Below, piece by piece: positions 5,029 to 10,311 of a stretch of 12,065 nucleotides of DNA. The position numbers and the translations under genes are program-made. Within the stretch, counting starts at the first letter, position 1; each line of letters starts with the position of its first letter. The stretch spans positions 1 through 12,065 of the forward strand of contig NZ_CALUCZ010000030.1 in assembly GCF_943914685.1 (NCBI RefSeq). Reading direction: 5' to 3'. The DNA comes from an uncultured Mobiluncus sp. (lineage in GTDB: Bacteria; Actinomycetota; Actinomycetes; Actinomycetales; Actinomycetaceae). Below the pieces are notes generated by a model that saw only the letters and a list, made by a program, of their open reading frames with translations, searched no databases and was not told where the DNA came from.

Positions 5029-7635
5029 TTACCGGCCTTTAGGAGGGTATCTCAAGGATTGGGTGCGCCAGTTCGGGGTTTCCGGCGCGGGCGAGCCGGG
5101 GGTGGTAGGGGTTGTGGGGCTTGTTGGGGTCGGCGAGCCGGGGGCAGTGGTAGCCGAGGCGTCCGGGGTGGACGGGGCGTACCGTGCGTCCGGGGCGGGC
5201 GCGGCGGTCGCGGCGGACGAGGCGGACGAGGTGGACGGGCCGGGGGTGCGACCGAGGTTTCGCAGTTCGTCCTGCAGAGTTGCCGAACGGGCCCCTGCCT
5301 GGGCTAACATGGCGTCCGCCCGGGCGATGAGCAGTTCTTGATCGGGAGTCTTCCCACGGCTGGGCAAGCTCGGATTGCCGCCGTAGGGGGTTGGAGTGGC
5401 GTCGCGCCGCGTTCGCGGCGAGAGCGTAGATTCTGAGGTGCGCGAGCCGCGCGGCGCGGCGGTTTCCTGCAGGGTTTCCGTGGCGTCATTAATCGCCGCT
5501 CCCGAAGCTGCCAGAAGTTTTTCTGCCTGCTCAATCATGGCCAGCAGTTCGTTCTTGCCTTCGGCTTCGGCCAGGTGGGGGTCGATGGCTGGTCGGCGCG
5601 ACCGGCGCGGCCCGTCATAAGTGTGGGAAGTCTCGGGTTTCGGTCTCGGTGTGGGTTTCGGGGCGGGTTCCGCAGCGGGTGAGGGTTGCGGTTCGGGCTG
5701 GCGCGCGAACGTGTCCGGAGCCATTAACGGGGTTTCTGGCTCATAGGTACGCCGAGTCTCCGGGAGGGGTTCAGGAGTCGGTTCCGGCGCGGCCGGCGGT
5801 GCAGGCTGCGGTTCAGGCTGAGCAGCAGGCCAAAGTCCGGACGGGGAGCGCGTGTCGTCTCGCGCGGCAGGGCTCTCAGGGAAATCTGGGTGTGCTGGCG
5901 CGGGTTCGGTGGGGCTCGCCTCGGGGGATTCGGGGATAAACGCCTCGGAAAGAATCCGGGACGAAGTCGAACTGGGCACCAGCGTGGGGGGATTGCTCGC
6001 CCAAGCATTCGCGGCGGGTGGCGCAACTGGCGGTGAGATTGACTCCGCTGAATCCGCGGGAAAGGCCGGCGGTACCGTCGGGGTAGGCGGAGCCGCTGCG
6101 AGTTTATCCAAGAGAGGACGGCGCGGTGGGGCAGACGCCGCCAAGTCCTCCCCACTGTCAACCGTGGGCGCGGGCTGGTCCGTAAAATCGAACGGATTGA
6201 ACCCGGTATCACCGGAATCGGGAGCTGGAGTGTCAAAGCTGCCGGAGGAATCGGAGCGAGTGGCTGCCAACTCGGCGGACCCGGAAATCACGGAATCAAA
6301 GTCGTCGCGCCCCCCCGCCGCAAAACCGCTGCTATCAGTTGTATTATCCCAGTCCTGCGGGGTATTAGCGGGTACAGCCGACAGCGGCTGACCCAACAGA
6401 TCATTAGTGTCGTCCGGGGAGGCGGGCTGCGCCACGGACATACTGGGCCACTTGAAATCGCCGCGGGCCAGGGAATCTGCCAGTTCGTTCGGTTCGGGGT
6501 TCGCCTCGGCGATGCCGAGGTTCGCAAAAGTTGGGGCGGCATTGCGTCGCCGGCGCGTGGGGGGAGGCGGTGCGGGGACAGATGCCGGCCGAGTCGTGGG
6601 GGCCTCCGCAACCGGGAACGCGCTTTGCAAGTAAGGAGAAAACGGGGAGGACTGCTCGGTATCCGGCGCCGATTTTGGCAAAACCGCGGGTTCCTCTGCG
6701 GGCAATTCAACCTGTTCAGACTCGGTTTCCGCCTCGATTTTTGGCAAACTCATGACGGCGGTCAAATCGTTTTCCGAGGCTGGCGAATGAACGTCTCGCA
6801 AAGCCGCGGGAGCGCCCAGTTGCCCCGCACGTTTCCGAGCTTGGCGCACGTCGCCGAGATTTTGCTCCGCTTCGAGGATTGCCTCGCGGGTCGGGTTCGT
6901 CAGTTGGGCGACGATTTGGCCGTCAAAAAGGAACAGCACCCGGTCCGCGTACTTCGCGGCGTCCGGTTCGTGGGTGACCATGATGACTGACTGTTTCCAG
7001 TCACGCGCGGCGGCCCGCAGGAACGAAAGGACCTGCGCCGAAGAGGCGGAATCGAGGTTTCCGGTCGGCTCATCAGCGAAAACAACCTCTGGGGCGGGCA
7101 GCAACGCACGAGCGCAAGCCACCTTTTGCTGCTGACCCCCGCTCAGCTCGGAGGGAAAGGCGTCCAGCCGGGATTCCAAATCAAGCTCTTTGACCAGGGC
7201 TTTCAACCGGCGCCGATCCGGTGACTGGCGGCGCACCATCGCCGACAACTCAATATTTTCGGCGACAGTCAACGTGGGCACCAGATTAAACGCCTGAAAA
7301 ATAAACCCAATCGTGTCGCGGCGAAACCGGGTCAGCTCCGCGGCGTTCAGCTGGGACAGGTCGCGACCGGCGACCGTGACCGTCCCGGATTGAAACGAAT
7401 CCAGCCCTGCCAAAATGTGCAGCAAAGAGGATTTCCCCGACCCGGAGGGACCCATAATGGCGGTGAACTGGGCGCGGGGAAAATCCACGTCCACGTTGTC
7501 CAAAGCCGTGACAGCGCGCTCAGTATCGGCCTGACCATAAATTTTAGTCAGACCGCGGACGCTGATGAGGGGATCTGAAACCGGAGAAAGCGTGGTGGAA
7601 AATCTCGGTGATGCCGCAGGGGATTGATTGACCAA
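5029..7635 (-). CDS. ABC transporter ATP-binding protein (LolD/MacB type) with a ~600-residue proline-rich tail
   Basis: The first ~260 of 868 residues form a complete ABC ATPase: Walker A GPSGSGKSS (62-70), Q-loop at Gln114, signature LSGGQQQK (164-171), Walker B VVFADEPTGNLD (184-195, catalytic Glu189) and switch His222. It resembles LolD/MacB/FtsE-type subunits that power FtsX-type permeases, and the permease gene follows 5 bases later. The rest (about 262-868) is low-complexity, rich in Pro, Ala, Ser, Thr and Asp/Glu, without membrane segments, so probably disordered and cytoplasmic. Within it are a 40-residue-period duplication (606-674) and two related helical stretches (696-724 and 767-791). 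Usual relatives are about 220-260 residues. I chose the TTG start at 7635 because AAAGGAGG lies six bases upstream; the frame stays open to 7839 but has no signal there. The reading frame is continuous, so the tail is a true fusion unless sequencing hid a frameshift. Substrate and tail function are unknown. Confidence 0.9.
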   Translation of the reverse strand: MVNQSPAASPRFSTTLSPVSDPLISVRGLTKIYGQADTERAVTALDNVDVDFPRAQFTAIMGPSGSGKSSLLHILAGLDSFQSGTVTVAGRDLSQLNAAELTRFRRDTIGFIFQAFNLVPTLTVAENIELSAMVRRQSPDRRRLKALVKELDLESRLDAFPSELSGGQQQKVACARALLPAPEVVFADEPTGNLDSASSAQVLSFLRAAARDWKQSVIMVTHEPDAAKYADRVLFLFDGQIVAQLTNPTREAILEAEQNLGDVRQARKRAGQLGAPAALRDVHSPASENDLTAVMSLPKIEAETESEQVELPAEEPAVLPKSAPDTEQSSPFSPYLQSAFPVAEAPTTRPASVPAPPPPTRRRRNAAPTFANLGIAEANPEPNELADSLARGDFKWPSMSVAQPASPDDTNDLLGQPLSAVPANTPQDWDNTTDSSGFAAGGRDDFDSVISGSAELAATRSDSSGSFDTPAPDSGDTGFNPFDFTDQPAPTVDSGEDLAASAPPRRPLLDKLAAAPPTPTVPPAFPADSAESISPPVAPPAANAWASNPPTLVPSSTSSRILSEAFIPESPEASPTEPAPAHPDFPESPAARDDTRSPSGLWPAAQPEPQPAPPAAPEPTPEPLPETRRTYEPETPLMAPDTFARQPEPQPSPAAEPAPKPTPRPKPETSHTYDGPRRSRRPAIDPHLAEAEGKNELLAMIEQAEKLLAASGAAINDATETLQETAAPRGSRTSESTLSPRTRRDATPTPYGGNPSLPSRGKTPDQELLIARADAMLAQAGARSATLQDELRNLGRTPGPSTSSASSAATAAPAPDARYAPSTPDASATTAPGSPTPTSPTTPTTPGSPAPETPNWRTQSLRYPPKGR
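5090..5144. repeat. Direct repeat GGCGAGCCGGGGG, two copies 42 bases apart
   Basis: Identical 13-base copies lie at 5090-5102 and 5132-5144, inside the ATPase tail. Each encodes the peptide PGSP on the minus strand. Together with the Thr-Pro triplets between them this points to slippage-driven growth of the tail. Confidence 0.6.
5098..5129 (+). other. Four-tract G-quadruplex motif inside the 3' end of the ABC ATPase gene
   Basis: The plus strand carries G-runs at 5098-5102, 5108-5111, 5116-5119 and 5126-5129, separated by loops of 5, 4 and 6 bases. This fits the strict G4 pattern with tracts of four or more. The gene is read from the minus strand, so the G-rich strand is the transcription template and the mRNA is C-rich. 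It encodes part of the PGSPTPTSPTTPTTPGSP tail. It may be only a by-product of Pro-rich coding, but it is a real structural potential about 70-100 bases before the ATPase stop and the permease start. Confidence 0.5.
5614..5820 (-). repeat. Imperfect tandem duplication coding for a Pro/Glu-rich unit in the ABC ATPase tail
   Basis: Residues 606-634 begin QPEPQPAPPAAPEPTPEPLP and end ETRRTYE; residues 646-674 begin QPEPQPSPAAEPAPKPTPRP and end ETSHTYD. The copies lie at about 5734-5820 and 5614-5700, a period of 120 bases (40 residues). The conserved parts are the QPEPQP opening and the ET..TY close. The copies have diverged, so the duplication is not recent. Confidence 0.7.
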
Positions 7636-7641
7636 GTTTCG

Positions 7642-7649
7642 CCTCCTTT
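7642..7649 (-). promoter_or_regulatory. Ribosome binding site that sets the TTG start of the ABC ATPase
   Basis: On the minus strand AAAGGAGG stands six bases before TTG at 7635-7633. It is close to a perfect anti-16S complement. No comparable signal precedes the upstream TTG at 7839 or the in-frame GTGs, so the short start is preferred. This removes 68 residues that show no ABC homology. Confidence 0.85.
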
Positions 7650-7770
7650 CTCTGCATTCTTTCACATTTGCCGCCAAGGCGCCGGTTTCCACGCCCGGGA
7701 GGAAGTTCAACCCAACACCAACGGTCGATGCGCGCCTAGCGAGCGGGCCGAGGACGGAACCATACGGCCT

Positions 7771-7813
7771 TGTGACAATTTTACAAAATGCTATGAACTG
7801 GTAAAACGTCACA
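7771..7813. promoter_or_regulatory. 43-bp interrupted dyad (possible operator) between divergent genes
   Basis: The left arm TGTGACAATTTTAC (7771-7784) and the reverse complement of the right arm, TGTGACGTTTTAC (7801-7813), agree except for AA versus G. The arms are separated by 16 bases. This is far more symmetry than expected by chance in so short a gap. The outer half TGTGAC/GTCACA recalls Crp-family half sites, but the 31-base separation is not the Crp 16-bp layout, so the regulator is unknown. Confidence 0.5.
7778..7805 (-). promoter_or_regulatory. Candidate promoter for the ABC transporter operon
   Basis: On the minus strand TTTACC (7805-7800) and TAAAAT (7783-7778) are separated by 16 bases, giving a fair -35 and a good -10. 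Transcription would begin near 7771, leaving a leader of about 135 bases before the TTG start. Both boxes lie in the arms of the 7771-7813 dyad, so a protein bound there would be expected to block or bend this promoter. Predicted from pattern only. Confidence 0.4.
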
Positions 7814-7820
7814 CGCGGTA

Positions 7821-7850
7821 GTGAAAAATGGTCGGACAAGGTTTTTTCAC
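7821..7850. promoter_or_regulatory. Inverted repeat GTGAAAAA...TTTTTCAC upstream of the EamA gene
   Basis: Perfect 8-base arms at 7821-7828 and 7843-7850 flank a 14-base spacer. The right arm overlaps the proposed -35 (7846-7851) of the EamA promoter. It lies upstream of the predicted transcription start, so it would act as DNA, for example as an operator, rather than as an RNA hairpin. Confidence 0.45.
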
Positions 7851-7874
7851 GTTGCTTGGGTCACCGTCTACAAT
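7846..7874 (+). promoter_or_regulatory. Promoter of the EamA gene, predicted leaderless
   Basis: TTCACG (7846-7851) and TACAAT (7869-7874) are separated by 17 bases. The ATG at 7881 follows the -10 by exactly six bases, so transcription should start at or next to the A of ATG. No Shine-Dalgarno sequence is present, which agrees with a leaderless mRNA. Confidence 0.6.
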
Positions 7875-7880
7875 GGCTAA

Positions 7881-8777
7881 ATGCCCGGAAAACCGCGAAA
7901 ACCCGTTCCCGCGCCCCTGATTTTCTTTACCGAGGGCGTTATCCAGTATGTGGGCGCCGGTTTCGCGGTGACGCTGTTTGCCCTGATGGGGCCCCTAACG
8001 GTGGCTTGGTTGCGGACTGTATTTGCCGCCGTACTGATGCTGGCATGGCGCCGGCCTTGGGGGAAACGGGCGCTCACCCCCAGCGGTTATGTGTGGTCCT
8101 GCTTGTTCGGGACGGCCCTAGTCTGTATGAATATGACTTTTTACGAGGCGATTGCGCGGCTTCCCTTGGGCACCACCGTTTCCGTGGAGTTCCTGGGGCC
8201 GGTCATTTTTGCGGCCATCGGTATCACCGGCTGGCTGGGCAAGTTCTCGGTCCTGTTGGCGTTTTCCGGCGTGGTCATGATTGGTGGACTGGGCCTGGAC
8301 ATGAGCAATCCGACTGACCGAATGGGCCTGTTTTGGGCGCTGGTCGCCGGGGGAATGTGGGTCGCCTACATGGCTTTGGGCCGCAAAGTTGCGGTTTTGG
8401 GTCGCGGGATTGATTCCCTGTCAGTAGGCTTGGTATTCGGCTCGTTCCTGCAACTGCCCCTGGCCTGGCCCGACATTCACGTGGCGTTCAGCTCGTGGTA
8501 CGTTTTCGGCCTGGCCCTGCTGATGAGTATGTGTTCCTCCTTTGTGCCTTATATCTTGGAACTGGTCGTGTTGCGCGATGTTTCCGCCGCCATTTTCGCG
8601 CTGCTCTCCGCGCTGCTGCCGGTAACGTCCCTGCTGGTGGGTGTGATTATGTTGCAGCAGTTCCCGAGTTGGGCAGAAGTGGGCGGTCTGATTTTGGTGT
8701 CGGTCGCGGTGGCACTGACCTATCGGCGCGAACCCGCCGATTCAGCCCCGCCCTCCCAGACCGAGTCGGCGGACTAA
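7881..8777 (+). CDS. EamA/DMT-family transporter, RhtA-like exporter
   Basis: The product is a 298-residue inner membrane protein with about ten hydrophobic helices in two EamA halves (roughly 10-140 and 148-282). It ends in a hydrophilic Pro/Ser/Glu tail (283-298). Motifs resemble the RhtA branch: NMTFYEAIARLPLGTTVSVE (84-103) with EFLGPV (103-108) in the first half, and SSFVPYILELVVLRDVSAAI (219-238) in the second. RhtA in E. coli exports threonine and homoserine; related proteins move other amino acids or metabolites, so the substrate is open. The length is normal. The gene is divergent from the ABC operon and shares its control region with it. Its start is the ATG six bases after a -10 box and has no ribosome binding site. 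The stop TAA lies inside the -10-like hexamer proposed for yggS, 9 bases ahead of that gene. Confidence 0.9.
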   Translation: MPGKPRKPVPAPLIFFTEGVIQYVGAGFAVTLFALMGPLTVAWLRTVFAAVLMLAWRRPWGKRALTPSGYVWSCLFGTALVCMNMTFYEAIARLPLGTTVSVEFLGPVIFAAIGITGWLGKFSVLLAFSGVVMIGGLGLDMSNPTDRMGLFWALVAGGMWVAYMALGRKVAVLGRGIDSLSVGLVFGSFLQLPLAWPDIHVAFSSWYVFGLALLMSMCSSFVPYILELVVLRDVSAAIFALLSALLPVTSLLVGVIMLQQFPSWAEVGGLILVSVAVALTYRREPADSAPPSQTESAD

Positions 8778-8780
8778 ACT
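8775..8780 (+). promoter_or_regulatory. -10-like box of yggS, predicted leaderless
   Basis: TAAACT overlaps the stop codon of the EamA gene and ends six bases before the ATG at 8787. There is no Shine-Dalgarno sequence before that ATG. I see no convincing -35 hexamer, so the promoter call rests on the TAnnnT-N6-ATG arrangement shared with the neighbouring genes. Confidence 0.4.
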
Positions 8781-8786
8781 AGGCTT

Positions 8787-9533
8787 ATGACCGGATTTTC
8801 AAAGCGTTTGCAAACTCTCTCCCAGCGGGTCGCCGCGGCGGCCGCGACCGCGGGGCGCGATGGCGAGTCAATCCGAATCCTCCCGGTCAGCAAAACCCAC
8901 CCGGTGGCGGACTTGCGCGAAGCTCTCGCCGCGGGAGTGTGCGAATTCGGGGAAAACAAACCCCAAGAACTGGCCGCGAAAGCCGCAGAACTGGGCGCGA
9001 ATCTGGGCTGGTGCGCTGACGGGAACGGTGAAAGCCCCCGTTGGGTTCAGATTGGTAACCTGCAGCGTAACAAAGCCAAACTCATCGTCGCTTACGGCGC
9101 GGAACTGCAGTCCCTCGATTCGGCGAAGCTGGCGCAAACCCTGAACCGGCTGCTTGACGAGGCGGGACGGACCTTGGAAGTCATGATTGAAGTCAACACT
9201 TCCGGTGAGGAAGCGAAACACGGGGTCGCCCCGGAGGAAACCGCGGAACTGGCGCGACTGGTCATTGACCAGCCCCGACTGCACCTCATCGGCTTGATGA
9301 CGGTGGCGGCGCGCGTCGACCAGGTCGGTGAGCGGGGTGTTTTCGAGATGTTTTCCCAGCTCGCGGGGTTGCGGGAAACCGTGTCGGGGCTGCCCGGAGG
9401 CGCGGATTGCCGGGAACTGTCGATGGGCATGAGCGGGGATTTCGAGTTGGCCATAGCGGCGGGCTCCACGTGTGTGCGGGTCGGTTCGGCCCTGTTTGGT
9501 CCTCGAGATTACGCGCAAAAGCCTGTCCAGTGA
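8787..9533 (+). CDS. yggS: YggS/PROSC-family pyridoxal phosphate homeostasis protein
   Basis: This is a cytosolic PLP-binding protein of 248 residues, the normal family length, with a single alanine-racemase-type barrel. It buffers PLP and affects amino acid and vitamin B6 balance; no strong enzymatic activity is known. Lys36 in LPVSKTHP (32-39) is the expected Schiff-base lysine. Other landmarks are EFGENKPQEL (53-62), WVQIGNLQRNKAK (86-98), IEVNTSGEEAKHG (134-146), LSMGMSGDFELAIAAG (211-226) and RVGSALFG (231-238). In the strand before LQRNK, WVQIG stands where many relatives have WHFIG. In many actinobacteria this gene lies between ftsZ and sepF; here it precedes an FtsB-like gene instead. 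The start ATG has no ribosome binding site but follows a -10-like hexamer by six bases. Family assignment is firm. Confidence 0.93.
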   Translation: MTGFSKRLQTLSQRVAAAAATAGRDGESIRILPVSKTHPVADLREALAAGVCEFGENKPQELAAKAAELGANLGWCADGNGESPRWVQIGNLQRNKAKLIVAYGAELQSLDSAKLAQTLNRLLDEAGRTLEVMIEVNTSGEEAKHGVAPEETAELARLVIDQPRLHLIGLMTVAARVDQVGERGVFEMFSQLAGLRETVSGLPGGADCRELSMGMSGDFELAIAAGSTCVRVGSALFGPRDYAQKPVQ

Positions 9534-9560
9534 CGGAAAACTGCAGATTTTTGGGATAAT
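9530..9560 (+). promoter_or_regulatory. Promoter of the ftsB-like operon, predicted leaderless
   Basis: GATAAT (9555-9560) ends six bases before the GTG start at 9567. GTGACG (9530-9535), overlapping the yggS stop, could serve as -35 with a long 19-base spacer. No Shine-Dalgarno sequence precedes the GTG. The -10 is good; the -35 is weak. Confidence 0.45.
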
Positions 9561-9566
9561 GTCCAC

Positions 9567-10280
9567 GTGAAGCGTCCCAGTTTGAAACCGCGCCAACCCT
9601 CTGACGCGGAAAAGCCGACCCCGCGCGGCTCGACGACGCCACACGCTTCTGCCCGAAAACCTCGCAAAGTCGGGGGAAACGGGAACGTCGGGAGAACCGG
9701 GAAAACAGGGGACCCGGCCTTGTCCGCAGCGAAAGTCACGCCACGCAACCCCGCCGTGGACTCCCCGGGCTCGACCCGCATCGCCCGAATCTTGACGCTG
9801 GCGGCCGTAGCGCTTGCCGTATTCCTGGTGGTGTTCTCTCCGTTGCGTTCCTGGATGGATCAGCAGCAGCAGGCTCGCTCACTGGCAGCCCAGATTGCCC
9901 AGGTCAAAGCACAAAACGCCGAGCTGGAAGCGGAAATCAAACGCTATAAAGACCCCGAATACATTTCCCGCCAAGCCCGCGAACGCCTGGGATACGTGAA
10001 ACCCGGCGAGATTACCTATGTCGTAGTTGATCCTCCCGGCGCGAAAAAACCGCAGCTGACCAGCGGCTGGACGGACAAAGACACGAATGATTTGCCGTGG
10101 TTCCGCCAGATTGTCGCCGGATTGGAAGTCGCGGGAGCCGCTCCTGCCCCGGAAACTGCCTCGGGGGCTGAGGGGACAACCCCCGCCCCGGGGGCGAAAA
10201 CTACCGAACCGTCCTCGACACCCGGCAAAACCGCCCCGGAACCAGCCCCGAATTCCTCGAACTCCCCGGCCCATAACTGA
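9567..10280 (+). CDS. ftsB: Septum formation initiator family protein (FtsB/DivIC-like)
   Basis: This single-pass membrane protein belongs to the divisome complex with FtsL and FtsQ, which helps activate septal peptidoglycan synthesis. Of 237 residues, 1-70 are a basic, Pro/Gly-rich cytoplasmic segment. One transmembrane helix spans about 72-96, a coiled coil about 98-128 (QQQARSLAAQIAQVKAQNAE), and the family box DPEYISRQARERLGYVKPGE occupies 129-148, followed by YVVVDP. A Pro/Ala/Thr-rich extracytoplasmic tail closes the protein (about 190-237). The N- and C-terminal extensions are typical of actinobacterial members. The start is GTG at 9567, without a ribosome binding site but six bases after GATAAT. 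The following DUF501 and Ppx/GppA genes match the order in Mycobacterium tuberculosis (Rv1024-Rv1025-Rv1026). The symbol ftsB follows usage there; DivIC is the alternative name. Confidence 0.9.
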   Translation: MKRPSLKPRQPSDAEKPTPRGSTTPHASARKPRKVGGNGNVGRTGKTGDPALSAAKVTPRNPAVDSPGSTRIARILTLAAVALAVFLVVFSPLRSWMDQQQQARSLAAQIAQVKAQNAELEAEIKRYKDPEYISRQARERLGYVKPGEITYVVVDPPGAKKPQLTSGWTDKDTNDLPWFRQIVAGLEVAGAAPAPETASGAEGTTPAPGAKTTEPSSTPGKTAPEPAPNSSNSPAHN

Positions 10281-10299
10281 ACGCCGACCGTAAACTGAC

Positions 10300-10306
10300 A
10301 AAGGAG
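10300..10306 (+). promoter_or_regulatory. Ribosome binding site of the DUF501 gene
   Basis: AAAGGAG lies five bases before the GTG at 10312 and decides this start. The short 31-base gap to the preceding stop also holds TAAACT (10291-10296), but without a -35 partner, so readthrough from the ftsB-like promoter is the simpler view. Confidence 0.7.
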
Positions 10307-10311
10307 CCCTT

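Noticed and set aside
5059..5307. Plus-strand Gly/Arg-rich open frame
   Set aside because: It is the mirror of the Pro/Thr/Ser-rich ATPase tail; the GGR repeats come from the GC-rich codons of the other strand.
5852..6391. Plus-strand open frame of about 180 codons within the ATPase tail region
   Set aside because: No start signal and no recognisable domain; composition follows from the low-complexity gene on the other strand.
6749..6751. Internal Met at residue 295 of the ATPase (VMSLPKI) as the start of a separate tail protein
   Set aside because: No ribosome binding site precedes it and there is no stop between it and the ATPase domain, so a single fused protein is the simpler reading.
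7642..7704. Pairing of CTTCCTCC in the ATPase leader with the AAAGGAGG site, as a translation-control hairpin
   Set aside because: Only about five G-C pairs can form across a long loop, with no alternative structure or known riboswitch fold visible.
7873..7920. Fifteen-codon open frame starting eight bases before the EamA start
   Set aside because: Its ATG overlaps the predicted -10 box, so it would not be transcribed, and it has no ribosome binding site.
8868..9644. Long minus-strand open frame opposite yggS
   Set aside because: It is antisense to a clear YggS gene, has low-complexity composition without family motifs, and crosses the ftsB-like start.
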